The notes beneath the pieces were generated by a model. That model ran no database searches and had not been told where the DNA came from. It saw nothing but the letters and a program-made list of their open reading frames with translations. Shown here piece after piece: positions 22,901 through 34,676 of a DNA stretch of 64,000 nucleotides. A program made the translations under genes and the position numbers. Where the stretch lies: assembly GCA_004194705.1 (NCBI GenBank), contig SADC01000350.1:62001-126000 (forward strand), written 5' to 3'. Within the stretch, counting starts at the first letter, position 1. Each line of letters begins with the position of its first letter. Source of the DNA: Ditylenchus dipsaci (taxonomy: Eukaryota; Nematoda; Chromadorea; Rhabditida; Anguinidae).

Positions 22901-25900
22901 TTCTTAGCTTGACATATGACGAATGTTCAATATGCCGATGATTACCTCAGGGGTGGGATTTGTACTTTTTAAATAGATTTGTACTTTTCTTGGGAACCGA
23001 AATTGTTTTTTTAACATATTAGTCAAAGTGTTTTTTTTGCTTCAAAATGGTAATAAGCACTGGATGAAAGATCTTTTTTCCTTCAAAAGTAGTCAAAGTT
23101 TACTTTTTTCTGTAACTTTCCGTTCCCGCTCCTGAATTACGACCATCGTCAGGATGCTCCACGAGGTTCACACCATCAACCAATCCATCGATTGCACTTT
23201 TCGTCGTCTAGTGGTATGCGTCTCTAACTTTTAGGGGAGTCTATCAGTACAACCATCAACAGCGACGATTCTTAGAAAACAGGATATTCGAATATGCTGA
23301 AACATCAATATTACCGATCAGAGTATGGTTAGCTGTCGGGATTTTTTTTGGCTCCAGAAGTCAGACGAACACGAGTCCGATTGGTGTCAGGATTATTAGC
23401 AATGATAATGGGTACCATTTCGGCAGAAGACCTCTATCCCCTTTCTCCTCTTCCAAATTACAAACGGTTCTTTCCTCCGGCAGTCAGAATGTTACCGGTT
23501 TTCATTTAAGCTGAAATACAACAGGTGATATAACTTTCACCTGCATTGAGAGCGAAAGGATCATACTCTTTTTGCCGCAGTAATCGAATTGATCAGTGTG
23601 TTTTCCTTCCATTTTCTGTATCCATCAATTAGTCAGGTATGTTTGGTCTGTGTGGCTCGTTCAGCACTCCCGATTGAGAGTACTCCTGCTCTAGTTTGTT
23701 CATGGAGTCAAAGTTGAAGTTTTTTTATTGCTAAACACGCTTTACGCTAAATTTTCTCTGAAATCGCACCTAAGCCAAAAAAACACGGAGACCAAAGTAA
23801 AAAGTGGGTCTGATAGCGGGTCTAACTGATAAAAAGGTTATTTGGTGATCTAAAATTATTAACGTGAAATCGAAGAAAGAAGTGAAAGAGGAATCCTGTG
23901 ACGTAAAGAAGATATTTGGACGGCAGTGTTGTAATGCGGCAGTGTTAGGTGTTTCCAATTTTCCGATTCCAGTCGATAAAATTTTTAGGTTATCATAATC
24001 GACCTACATTCAGTCCGCACTTTCTTGTAACTCAATGTTTTGCCCACATTTTTCGTGTTTGCAACAACTTTTACATTCTCATTTCCGAAGGTGTGTGTTT
24101 TAGCGGACTTTACAAATGCCAAGAACCAAGCAAGAGAGACAAAGATGCAAGACGTAAAGATGTGGTCCCAATTGTCGATCGAACCTGAAAATTAGCGGTA
24201 AAAAGCCCAGCGGAATGAACACTTTCGCTAGGCAGCCTCTTCAGAGAAGTTGACGCGCTCCGACAGATATGTTACAAGGGCCTAGCCATACTGCCATGGA
24301 ATGGAGCACGAAGGCACATAGAAAGTGACACTTCGACCGTATACAGGCTGACAAAGTCAAAAATCACTACGTAAATGGTTGCCTGCTATATTTATTTACT
24401 TTTATAATGGACTTTGACAGGATATATGCAGTCGCAGCGTGATTTGTATAAAAACGTCTAATAATACCTGAGGAGAGAACCTAAAATCATAAATATAACC
24501 ACTGCTGATATCTTTCGCTCTTGAGACCTCCAAATAGACACCTGAAAGACAGAACAAGGGAAAAGAAAATGACGGCGCACAAAATAAATAAAACTTATCT
24601 AATACAAGCAGCAAGATCGATGGAAGAACGTGAGCATGCGCGAAAATTACCACCTGAGCACACGAGACTCTTTGACGCTAAAACCAAAACAGTCAGTCAG
24701 TAAGAAAATCAAGCGTAAAATGAGAGCAAAAATCACCGACAAGTCACGAAAGATAAAGCACAGAACTCAAAATGATTTGAAAATTTGAATTTGAAATTCA
24801 AAATCTCTGGCGTGCCTGGTACCCGCCAATTTGAAATGAAAGAATTATTCCATCGGGCGCGAGCATGCCCCTTTAATTGACCCAAATAAATAATTTTTTA
24901 CATGGTATTTTTTTCAGAACTATTTTTATCTAAAATTTGAACTTTTTTTAGCTTACCGTGGTCTTCTGACCCAAAATGTGAAAAGTAGTAAAAAAAATAA
25001 TTTTTAATTGACGCCAAAACAATTTTACCGTTTTTTAAAACATTTCGGCACAAATTGCCAAAAAACGTATTTTTGACTATTTTTCAAAATTTTCGGCTTA
25101 GAATACCAAGTCAAGCTAAAAATATGGAAAGGAATAAGTTGTGCCGCTTCAGTTTGTGCCCTCTATCAGCAATTTTAAACGATAAAATGCCAAAAAGGCA
25201 CAAACTGAAATGGCACAACTTACTCCTTGCCAAAAAATATTCGAATTTTTACCTGGAAATAGCTTTTTGAAGAAAAGTTAGATGTCTCTATCAGTTTTGG
25301 AGCCCAATAATGCCATAAAAATTTTTAAATCCTAATTTCGAGATGCCCCGTAAATTGTACTCCATCAATTTAATTTAAAAGATAGTCAAAAAAATAATTT
25401 TTTTTGATAGCGTCCTAAGTTTCTTCAGTCGAAATTCTGGAGGATTTATTAGCGGCTAGGGAATACACGATTCCGAGGGTCAGCTTGCGGGCAAATGGTT
25501 TCGATTTTACTTACCGCCATTGTCACAAATCTTGTTAGTAATAAAATTTTGTGCATAATTCACTTACGCTGTTGAAACGGAAACATGTTGGCTGGTAGTG
25601 GAAGTCCTGGAGGCTGGATTTGTTGTAGCACTCCTTGTGAGAACATTGCAGCTGAATCGGCTGAAGGAAGACCAGCACCAGCCGTTGCAGGCAACGGGAT
25701 CAGGCCCTGCTGCCCTTGGCACCTCGAGCATCATACAGATCTTAAATTAAACACTGCAACTTGTAGAAGAGATTTAGGAAAAAAACCTTTAAGGTGGGTG
25801 GGCAGTGTGTATATATCCATGAATGCGCCCTCCAACAGTCCATCCAGACGTTCTGGCAACTTGCTGAACGGTATTTGAGCAATACCTCGGCTCGAGTCCC

Positions 25901-28900
25901 AGTAGTCCATCAACCGCTCGTTTTCCTTCATGCCTGGGATGGTGGCCCAGCTTATCTGTAAAATAGTTGGTCATATTGATTTGTTTAAAAATTTTGGTTA
26001 TTCTTAACTTTTCGGCGAGATGTTACAAATTTTGATATAATAAAAATTCACATTTTTCTTGTCGTTTACTATTGAAAAGTCAAAAAAATTTTTGCTCAAA
26101 AACGATAAATTCCGAACTCAGTACAGTCGCATTTGGATTTACAGTCGACTCTCTCCATAGTGATCACCAAAAAGTTCGTTCCCACCTAGGGTCCGACACT
26201 TTTTTGAACTCAAATTTCCAATGCTTTTGCCAGTTGTCTTCGGCTAGTCTAGTCCAGAATATCGTAATGATTCCGATTTTGCCGGTCATTTATGCAAATG
26301 GCAACAATTTTGCCAAAAAGATCCGCGGCTCTCTCTATAGTGATCACCTTTTTGGAAATCAGGTGATAACTATGGAGAGAGCCGCGGATCTTTTTGGCAA
26401 AACTGTTGCCATTTACATAAATGACCGGCCAAATCGGAATCATTACGGTATTCCGGACTAGACTAGCCGAAGACAACTGGCAAAAGCATTGAAAATTTGA
26501 GTTTAAAAAAGTGTCGGACCCTAGGTGGTAACAAAATTTTTGGGTGATCACTATGGAAAAAATGGACTCCACAGTATGGAGAGAATCGACTGTAGCAACA
26601 CCTCAAGTTCGTTCTCGCCGAGGTTACAATACTTTTAGACAGATTTTTTTCTTGCTCAATTCCGATTTTTCAGCCTAGTCCGAAAATTTGCAAGGATTTG
26701 TATTTTGCCAATGGTTTTTTGAAAGCTCAAAAAATACCACAACTAAATCAATCAACTCACCTTGACAGTTTTCTTCTGGATCTGCAAGTCCTTGCCCAAC
26801 TGTCAATAATCTTGAATGCAGCTCGCCGTTCTCTCATGGTCACATAGGCACAGCCTCTTGGAGCAACAATATTGATTTTCTCGGGTTGTCCAGCATCTTT
26901 GACCGCCTCCCGAATATCTGTCTCGGAGCAATTCGAAGGAATTTTGCCAAACCATAGGGTTCTTGATGCAACTAAAAAAAATTTAGATCAAGCTAACGTA
27001 CAACCCAAGGTATTGAAGTGAATTACTGCTCCTAAGGTCTGAGTTCTTGCCCCTTTTTGAGTGGATTTTTTGAACGGCAAGAATCCAGACTTTAGGGGCA
27101 ACTATTTAGTCACATCTAGGGTCGTCGAGTACTCGAAATTTTCGAGTAGTCGACTCGATACTCGAAACCTGAAAATTTTCGAATATTACTCGAAATTACT
27201 CGATTTCGAGTACTTGATTCGACCACCCTAGTCACATCTTAATCAGAAGACTTCTCTACTTAAAACCACAAGCGTTTTTTCTAATACTTTGAAGCAATTT
27301 TGTGTTTTCATTAAAGTCGAGCTTCGATAACCCGGTACCTCCTCAAGTTCGTTTCGGCATAGGTTCGACCTTTTTTCAACCCGATTTTCGAAGACTTTTG
27401 CCAATTCTGTTTTGACAGTGCTGTCCCAGAAATCGTAAAGATTCTGGTCTTACCGATTCTTAACTCTTTCAAACTAGCATGCCGAATTATCAGGACTTTA
27501 CTTTTAAGTGGCATTTAGTTACATCCCAATCTTTGGCAGATACCAATCGGTGAAATTGGAATTCTTAATATATTTGGGGCGAACGTGTCAAAAAGCAGAA
27601 GTGGTGAAAGATTTCAAAAATCGGGTCGAGGCCTGGCGGGAACGAACTTGAGAGAGTTTCGGATAATCGAGAGATAACTGTAGTCTTTTTCTGAAAAACT
27701 CCAATCATATCGAAACTTGTTAAAATTAAAGTGGGACCAAAATTCAAACCAAAAAAAAACTATTACTCACTCAGCACATGGTCGTCCTTAGGATGGGTGG
27801 GAACCATTCTTGCGTCTTTCTTTCTCCTTGCTGTCAGAATCTCTTGAGCGAGTGTCCTTGTCCGACGCTCCTCCTCTATCACTTCGATGTTCACTTCTTC
27901 TATCTCCGCACCCCTCTCGGGCGACCGAGTGCGGCGTCGACGATCGGAAGAGGATGAAGTCTGGATATTGCTGGAGATGGCTCCACTTCTCCGATCACTT
28001 CTGCTTCTGTCAGACCGATCATTCCTGCTGCTTCTAGAGTCAGCTTCCACATCCCTTCTAGGGCGAACATCTCGGTCTCCTCCTCGCTCGTGCTGGTGAG
28101 TGTGGTCTCTACTTCTGAACAGAGAAAAGTGTTGTGACTAATTGAAATACTGATTGTGATATATTATTGTTGAAACTAACCTCGACCGCTCTCGTTTTCT
28201 GCCACTTCTGTCCTGGTCTCGTGACCGGTTGCTACTACCTCGTGCATCAGACCCATTGCTCTGAATAAATAGGTAGATTTTGAAAAAAATGGCTTGTTTA
28301 AGGGTTATAATCTTGCCATATTTTTGTGTAATTTCTCCACTCCCGGTTTCAAAACTATGCTTTTGGTGTTGTAATTCACTCAGTTTTTGAAGATTTATTT
28401 CAGGGTATGGTGTGCAAAACCAATAAATTTATCGATTTCGATAAAATCGATTCAAACAAGAACTATTCAAAATACCGTATTCTCTCTAATAGGCCGACAT
28501 GTCGGTTTATTTTTCACCCTTCAAAAATCGTGAAAATTTTGGGTCGAACTCGACATTTTCGGGTGAAAATCCAAAATCGAAAAAGCGGAATCGATAGAGC
28601 TCGTGGGAACTAAGAAAACGCAATAAACAGCGATGTAATTTTTTTCTTCGGACTGAGATACGGTCCCTCAAAGTAGGGGTGTCGGTTTATTAGAGGGTGT
28701 CGGCCTATTAGAGAGAATACGGTAATCAAAATCGATAAATTATTTAACGATTTTTCACCCTCAGGACTTTTTATTCTTTTGTGTTTATTTTCAAATCTGC
28801 TGATGTCTATTATGTTTTTGTGTTGTCCTGAGATTCTCAGGCAAGTAGCTACTTAATGTGTAGCGCATATTACTAGCTCTAATTGAGTGGTAACTTGCCT

Positions 28901-31716
28901 AAGAGAAGTCTTTAAAAAGTGGGTCAAAAACACAACGTCAAGAACATAATTTTGAAAGAAAGGCTGGAGCAATTAAATGAAATATGGCGCTACTCGGTTC
29001 CACCATATTAATGGTGGAGCGGGCTATGGATATGGATAAAAGCCTTCAAGATGAAATATTTAAAAAATATTTCACTAACCTCATGAGAGAGGGAAGAAGA
29101 CGCAGTTTTGTGGGGAGGTCTGCTTGTCGAGAAGTTATGCATCATCTGTCCTGGTTGAATGGCTGGTGGGGGACTCCAATCTAAGCAGAAAATTTTCACT
29201 ATTTTCTAATTTTCTCAATAAAAGTAAATTATTTACAGGTGTGAAGAATGTAGCTCCATTCGGAGGTGGCATTGAGAAGTTAGGTGGGGAAAGAAAACGG
29301 TTGTTGATGACTGTTTGCTTCGGGAGGTGTACGAGCTCTTGGCTGCCCCGTAGATTGCTGATGTATTTGTTGCAGTTCCTGGCTCAAAACTCCCTCAGCC
29401 AGCATGCTTTTGGCAACTCTGAGAATTAGGCTCATAAGATTCGACAGACTAAAGTCTAGCGAAAAATGGCTCGACTTACGATAAAATATGTTCCTTGGAA
29501 AAAACCTGAGCGGAAGATTCATTTTTGGTGCGCTCTTCATCCTCCTCTTCGTCTGAGTAATCGTCGGCAAATTCCCGGGAAAGTAGATTCTAAAAATTCA
29601 AACTTTGAATCATAAATGAGAAATAGACCGTATTTACTCTAATACAGGGTGGCGCGAGAAACTACCCCGACTTCAAATGGCCGCAACTTTTTGTTCTGAC
29701 GCAATTTTAACCAGGGGCTTTTGCATTCGGATTCCTTGAGCCCCAATTTATTTGGTATATAATGCCAAAACGACGATTTTTGCTCGGTATCCCTGTGGTT
29801 TGTGGATGGCCACTGGATAGGCAAGGACCGATCCTCAGGGGGTACCCCTGAGGTACCCAACAAAAATTGTGTTTTGATATACCAAATGAATTTAGGGCTC
29901 AAAGGGAGCCAAATCGTTGGTCAAAATTGCGTCAGAACTAAAAATAACGGCCGTTTAAAGTCTGCCATAAACACGATTTTGAATCAAGGTATGTCGTTCC
30001 AATGGACAGAATACGGTGTATGAAGTGGTAGTTACCTTGATGTTTCCCTGGCGACGTCTCTCAATCTCCAGCTTTTCCGTAATCCTCTCGTTCATCAGTT
30101 TCTGCACATTCTTCAAAAGCTGGCGATTGAGGTTGGCAGCAGTGGTGAGTTGATGGAGTTCTGGGAGAGCTTCAAGCACTGAGAGTACATCCCGTTCTGC
30201 CAGACTATTATCAGTTGGCTGCTCGCTTGTCTCCTCTAATTGATTTGGTGTTTGTGGCTAAAGCAAAACAGATGTAATAAAAATGTGAATATAGTTTCAG
30301 TTAAATACTGAACAGCAAAGAAATTTTTTTCTGTGTTTCAAAATACCCTGAGTTCCATTGGCGGAGTTTTTGGCACGAATGATGAAGGTGGAGTCTTGGG
30401 CTGTTTGGTCTCATAAGTCTGGCTAATATCGGCACCATAAATCTGCATGTTTGCTTTCTCGCCTTTGACACACATCTCTACTTTCTTCACATCTACTTCT
30501 GAAAAAAATGAGATAATATACTAAATATAACGCTCTAAAAAACTTTCTTGGAACATCGAAAAGAGGGAGGGGGTGCGGGATAAAAGAGCAAAATGGGCCA
30601 GAGGCGTGACTCACGTTTTTGCCCCGGAAACAAAATAACTCACGCTTCTGCCTAAGCGGCCAAAGAGTATTTACTTGTTTAATTCAAAACGGGCAGAAAG
30701 TAAGTCACGTTTCTGCCACCCTTTGCCTTTTTCGCTTTTTCATTAATCCTATTTCTTCCGCCCTTACAATTCTCGCTCCCTTTCAAAAAAGTTATGAGCG
30801 GAGTGTTACATCGTATTTTCTCTATTAAGCGCCCCCTCTCTAATTAGCGCCTCCCCCTAACTTCAAGTGCTCTTAAACTTCTGTTTTCATTAACTTTTTA
30901 AGCTCTGTAAAAAGTTCCCGTGAGGGATTTTAAAAATCTGACAGGCACTTTTTACAGAGCTCAAAAAGTTAATGAAAACCGAAGTTTCAGACCACTCAAA
31001 GTTTGAAAAAATTGCCACTCTCTACTAAGCGCCCCGAGGCGCTTATTAGAGAGAATACGGTAGTTTAGAACACTTACCCAGACCACTAGCTCGACAATAC
31101 TGCAAAAGGGGGTCAATCACCTCGTCTTTGAATATTTCATTAGCTTGCCAGAGGTTGATGACTCGCACTACTTTTAACTAAAATTCAAAAAAATCTTACT
31201 CTTATAGATAGTACTCCCAAAAAGCCAAAGTACTGCTGTGTCAGCGAAAAAAGATCAAATACAAAAGCGTACCCGGTCATTGGTATCACAGGTCAGAATA
31301 TTTGTGAAAGTGTTTTGCAAGTTGACAGCAAAACGTGGTGCAAACACATCCTTGTGCTTGTATTGCTTCTTGGCCTGTCTCAAAATTGAATCCATCACAT
31401 AGAGTCCCGAGAGTTTGTGTTCACTGCGACACTGTAAATAAGTAGAGAATTAGACAAACCTATATTCCTGAACATGAAAGAAAATATTTTCACCTTGACT
31501 AGGAACTTTTCGATTGCTAAAACTACATGCTTGAAGTACCGAATCGCATTCATTGCGGCTTTGGTGATGTCGAATATTTTTTGCTTACTGATGGGTGCCT
31601 TCGACTCAGTCACTGAGAGCAGCTGAAAACCAAAAGTCATAGCAACCAAATAGCTTTCTAAAAATATAGAAAATCCATACCGCCTTGTTGAAAGTGATCA
31701 TTACTTCGGAATCCAT
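16937..31716 (-). CDS. SCAF4/SCAF8-like CTD-interacting SR-related factor
   Basis: Nuclear factor expected to bind the phosphorylated RNA polymerase II C-terminal domain and help select polyadenylation sites. About 18 exons (edges approximate): 31681-31716, 31494-31622, 31273-31431, 31078-31177, 30347-30498, 30036-30257, 29480-29589, 29237-29448, 29080-29180, 28181-28260, 27771-28114, 26761-26971, 25787-25955, 25568-25740, 21194-21517, 19818-20150, 18906-19419, 16937-17244. Order: CID, linker with acidic patch DDYSDEEEDEE, RS-rich block, RRM, conserved KENERLMDYWDSSRG, then Q/P-rich, RGG-rich and Q-rich tail. The exon at 18,906-19,419 is fully open. The frame is broken by single-base losses in at least six places (near 26,785, 25,700, 21,470, 21,405, 20,045, 19,950). 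A TAA near 29,285 remains unexplained. Introns hold many transposons, the largest 2.9 kb. Confidence 0.9.
17381..17473. repeat. perfect hairpin in SCAF intron
   Basis: Arms CGGGTTATCCGCACCACCTT and inverse, with AAAAACAACAGGGGACCAAG in the loop side. The loop module recurs near 33,987 and inverted near 34,380. Confidence 0.85.
17703..18095. mobile_element. degenerate TTAA element with AGGGGCATGCC ends
   Basis: Left TTAA then AGGGGCATGCC; right GGCATGCCCT then TTGA, a decayed TTAA. A Tigger-like copy (about 17,828-17,999, ends CAGTCGAACTTCTCAC and a decayed right end) is nested inside. Confidence 0.6.
18242..18595. mobile_element. CCGTATTT-type MITE split by a Tigger MITE
   Basis: TA-flanked, ends CCGTATTTTCTCTAATAGCT and inverse. 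The right subterminal block AACTCACCCGGGTGAGCTA is interrupted at its TA by the 103-bp element at 18,476-18,578. Confidence 0.85.
18476..18578. mobile_element. 103-bp Tigger-like MITE
   Basis: TA-flanked, ends CAGTCGAAGCTCTCTATAAC and inverse; word CTCTATAACGACTCG three times, core GCCGGTCTCTTG. Confidence 0.9.
20480..20905. repeat. inverted repeat in SCAF intron
   Basis: Left-arm GGTAATAACACCATCATGTA and AATGACGTGTCATTTAT reappear inverted on the right. Centre near 20,690. No coding content. Confidence 0.8.
21670..21850. repeat. GC-rich iterated word cluster
   Basis: Repeated AAGCGCCGGC / GCACCGGCG words on both strands in an otherwise AT-rich intron. No terminal repeats were identified with confidence. 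Confidence 0.6.
22000..24872. mobile_element. 2.9-kb TTAA element with about 700-bp inverted repeats
   Basis: TTAA at 21,996-21,999 and 24,873-24,876. Terminal inverted repeats run from AGGGGCATGCTCGCGCCCGA inward for about 700 bp (22,000-22,706 and 24,167-24,872), almost identical. The 1.46-kb core has no intact transposase. Near 23,260-23,360 (+) a broken frame, RRFLENRIFEYA then LPIRVWLAVGIFF, resembles IS1595/ISXO2-like (Merlin) proteins; this is tentative and sits oddly with a TTAA target. A hAT-like fragment (CAGGGGTGGGATTTGTAC) is nested near 22,950-23,135. Confidence 0.8.
25130..25230. repeat. hairpin in SCAF intron
   Basis: TAAGTTGTGCCGCTTCAGTT and its near-inverse flank a short loop. 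Confidence 0.7.
25787..26971 (-). other. RRM exons of the SCAF-like gene
   Basis: RNP2 is TLWFGKIP and RNP1-like RGCAYVTMRERRAAF; the following exon carries ISWATIPGMKENERLMDYWD, the most family-specific stretch. One A is missing from a GACAAG codon pair near 26,785; restoring it gives LGKDLQIQKKTVK joined in phase to ISWATIPG. Confidence 0.9.
26142..26592. mobile_element. Tigger-like element with internal foldback
   Basis: TA-flanked, ends CAGTCGACTCTCTCCATAGT and a slightly decayed inverse. Word CATAGTGATCACC. The interior is itself an inverted repeat (AATGCTTTTGCCAGTTG and inverse). Confidence 0.8.
27117..27230. mobile_element. 114-bp hAT MITE, 8-bp TSD
   Basis: Perfect duplications GTCACATC at 27,109-27,116 and 27,231-27,238. 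Termini TAGGGTCGTCGAG and CGACCACCCTA. Interior is the word CGAGTACTCGAAA and relatives. Confidence 0.9.
27314..27683. mobile_element. decayed Tigger-like element
   Basis: Left GTCGAGCTTCGATAACCCGG and right GGATAATCGAGAGATAACTG are degenerate inverted ends; the interior resembles the copies at 6,530 and 26,142 (ATTTTTGAAxxCTTTTGCC-type stretch). Confidence 0.6.
28475..28722. mobile_element. CCGTATTC-type MITE in SCAF intron
   Basis: TA-flanked; word AATAGGCCGACA with ACATGT centre at the left, and GTGTCGGTTTATTAGAG then GTGTCGGCCTATTAGAG at the right. Confidence 0.85.
29627..30020. mobile_element. CCGTATTT-type MITE interrupted by a foldback
   Basis: The left end CCGTATTTACTCTAAT runs into ACAGGGTGGCGCGAG, start of a foldback (29,644-29,965; GTTCTGACGCAATTTTAACC paired near 29,920). 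The right end AGAATACGG lies near 30,010. Confidence 0.65.
30810..31060. mobile_element. CCGTATTT-type MITE in SCAF intron
   Basis: Left end slightly decayed (TCGTATTTTCTCTATTAA), right end intact. Word TTAAGCGCCCC, with palindrome AAGCGCCCCGAGGCGCTT at the right. Confidence 0.75.
31078..31716 (-). other. CID domain exons of the SCAF-like gene
   Basis: Four exons encode the Pol II CTD-interaction domain. It starts MDSEVMITFNKA, continues APISKQKIFDITKAAMNAIR, YFKHVVLAIEKFL, KLSGLYVMDSILRQAKKQY, KDVFAPRFAVNLQNTF, and ends VVRVINLWQANEIFKDEV. All phases join and no frame correction is needed. The ATG at 31,716 gives the length usual for this domain. Confidence 0.9.
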
Positions 31717-32120
31717 TATTGGTTGAGATGTTTTTACTCGAGGCAAATTCCCGATAGGGAGTGTGGATGTATGGACGAGATCTTCCTATAACAAAATTGA
31801 AGGAATTTTGTACAAAGTGACCAACATATCGAAAGTACAATTAAGAAACAACATGGATTTATTTGGAAAATGCTTATCTCTTGGCAGGTATTTGAATAAA
31901 ATAAGTTAAATATTGTAAACAGACATTCTCTTTGGGATGAAAGCTCTTTCATATATCATTGGGTAAGTTTCACTTATAGATCAGGGATAGCTAGGAACCC
32001 CAAAGGATAGCTCGAACACTAATCGCAATCAGAATTAAAAAACACCCGAGATGGGAAAAAATCGTAGCAACAACTTTTCGGAAACTAACTCAATGATTTT
32101 TCGAAAAATCATTCACGAAA
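31717..32120. other. 5' region of the SCAF-like gene
   Basis: Expected to hold promoter and 5' UTR. No TATA box or spliced-leader acceptor could be fixed. Confidence 0.35.
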
Positions 32121-33646
32121 TTAACACGGGAAAGTCGGATCGTAACTTTTGTTTATTCTGGTGCAGTTTTTCACGCTGATCATTTTTGTGTAAGGGAGTA
32201 TGTGTGTTTGCTAGTCATGAAGTGACCCAATAACCGCTTTTTAATTGACGACCATTTCAGGAAAGTTGAGGTATACACTCAAAAATTACAGGAGAAGAAG
32301 TAAAACCAGCTGTTATCCTGGTACTGAAGTTTGAAGGGCACTTTGTTCAGCTTACTTCAGTCGACTTTTCAATGAAAAATTTTTGCTGGCAATATACCAA
32401 AATGCTCAGCGTGAAAAAGGCGACAGAACTAGTGCAAGATTCGCAAGGCAAGGACATTAACAGAAAATAAAAGTATAACGTGATAGAGCACAAAAAACTG
32501 CATCAGCTACCACTATTAGATCACCAGTGTTGCTGTGTTTTCCCTCTTTTTGAGAAGATTGAAGAAGTGGCCTGGCAGCGAGGTCATAAATGGACGATTC
32601 TGGCTTAATTTTATTGAGCTTGGAATCAATGTTTTTGAACACGATATTGGTGCAAGTTGTATATCTTTGGCGAGTCTTTACATCTTCACGGTATCTGAAT
32701 CTTAAAAAAATGTGTCGATTTCAGGCCCATTGAAATTGAGCCAGAATCGTCCAATTATGACCTCGCTACTTGGCCACTTCTTCAATCCTGTCAAAAAGAG
32801 AGAAAACGCAGTAACACTTGTGATCTAATGGTGGTAGCTGATGCAGTTTTTGTGCTCTATCACGTGTTATCTTAATTTTCAGTGAATGCACTACGAAATT
32901 TTGAGAAAATTACGAAAATTAGTCCATAACCATCTGAATTTTTGTCCAAAAGCCCCCGGTTCTAGGTACGGTTTTGATGTCAAATTGTTTTGGCATGAAT
33001 ATTGTGATATTTTCGGGTTGTCTTGTGAGTCCTTGCACTAGTTCTGTTGCGTTTTTCCTGCTGATCATTTTGGTATATTGGAAACCAAAAAATGTTGAAG
33101 AAAGTCGGCCATAAATAGGCCAAACCAAATACCCTTCAAATTTCCACACCAAGAAAACAGCTGGTTTTACCTCTTCTCCTGTAATTTATGAGTGATTTTT
33201 ATTGAATTTTCGTGTTGGTTTTTTGCCTATCTTGTAGCTGTTGAATCTCTCTACAAGTATTGACCAAGCATTAAGCAGTTATACACAGCTACGACATTCT
33301 TTCGAGCAGCTTTGAGTGTAAATTTACCTTCTGAGAAAATGGTGGACCTGTGCGTTGGATGCTGGTTCTCCGAGTGCTTTTGTACATATAAAGCTCACAT
33401 AATCTCATTCGGAAGAGCAGATTCTGGCGGTTTTTTTGAGATACTTCATGCAAACATGCAGCTTGGAGGCAAGCAATTTCTGCCCATCGGGAGAGTCCTC
33501 GACTTTCCTGAAATGGTCGTCAATTTAAAAGCGGTTATTGGGTCACTTCATGACTAGCACACACCCATACTCCCATATACCAAAATGATCTACGTGAAAA
33601 ACTATACCAGAATAAACAAAAGTTACGATCCGACTTTCCCGTGTTA
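32121..33646. mobile_element. 1.5-kb foldback element in TTAA context
   Basis: Edges read TTAACACGGGAAAGTCGGAT and the exact inverse. Arms of about 700 bp (imperfect) include GTGATAGAGCACAAAAA and AGTGCAAG-type stretches in both. Short open frames in the arms (such as RVLDFPEMVVNLKAVIG near 33,500) match nothing I know. The arms share AAGTGACCCAATAACCG with 4.03 kb. Confidence 0.75.
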
Positions 33647-33899
33647 AGAATATAGGAAAAAATTCCCTATTTCTGGGATTTCAACCGCAGCGAAAATTCC
33701 TAAAAAGAGATTTCTGTCTAAAGCCAAGGTAACCTCCATTTTGTCACGAACAGGAAAGAAAAGGGTCAGCGAGAGAGAAAAAAGTGTCGTCGTGCACAAA
33801 TTCTAACACGTCCAGAGCCGCATAATTTCCACGTAGACTACCGTAGACCATGCATATAGCGTATATCTGATAAGATTGTAGATATAAAGGAGGTGCGTG

Positions 33900-34442
33900 G
33901 ACGTTTCACCTAAAATACGCAAATGCGTATTTTTGGTGAAACGTTTCACCAAAAATACGCATATGCGCATTTTTGGTGAAACGTTCAAAAACAACAGGGG
34001 GGACCAAGGCAGTTTTTTTACGTTTTTTTCGAAAATTTTTAGATTGTGTCCGAACCATCTCAAACCACCCACAATCACCCCAAACACCGAAATCATATTG
34101 TATCAGATCAGTATTGATACAACTTTTGGGTTTTACCTGCATGCCTTCGGCAGGCACCCTAATTCAATAGGAAGCTCCTTTGGGGCACATGGTCCGGGAT
34201 AAGGGCTGACCCTTTCGGGGTACATGGTCCGGGATAAGGGCTGATCCTTCGAAATGCTTAAAACCTGTTTCAGAAAAAATTGGCTGTGTGATAGGATGTG
34301 TGACTCATGTGATAAGCTGCGTGACTTTTGTAAAATCAATCTAAAAATTTTCGAAAAAAACGTAAAAAAAAACTACCTTGGTCCCCCCTGTTGCTTTTGA
34401 ACGTTTCACCAAAAATACGCAAATGCGTATTTTTGGTGAAAC
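33900..34442. repeat. foldback with three 40-bp self-palindromes
   Basis: GTTTCACCAAAAATACGC, AAATGCGTATTTTTGGTG and equivalents form perfect or near-perfect 40-bp palindromes at 33,901-33,942, 33,941-33,983 and 34,401-34,442. Between them lie inverted AACAACAGGGGGGACCAAG modules and, near 34,188-34,250, two tandem 28-30-bp units with ACATGGTCCGGGATAAGGGC. Confidence 0.85.
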
Positions 34443-34644
34443 GTCCCTTTACCATAAAAGACTGTTGTAATCATAGACCTAAGATTATGCCCTGCATCAT
34501 CATCTGCCTGTATGTGCATTTATAGACGTAAGGTAGCGCGAGCAAATAATGTCCATGTCCGCAACAAACACGCACGATCAGATCAATCTGTAAAATACCG
34601 TAAAAAAGTCGGCACAAGGTTTAGGAACATAAGAACCAAACAAT

Positions 34645-34650
34645 TTTATT
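34645..34650 (-). terminator. poly(A) signal of the Disabled-like gene
   Basis: AATAAA on the minus strand about 30 bp past the stop of the last exon. Confidence 0.55.
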
Positions 34651-34676
34651 GTAAAATAGACAACTTAGGCAATCAA

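Noticed and set aside
25731..28050. Programmed ribosomal frameshifting to explain broken frames
   Set aside because: Shifts occur at many unrelated sites with no common slippery sequence, all as missing bases in runs; sequencing error is simpler.
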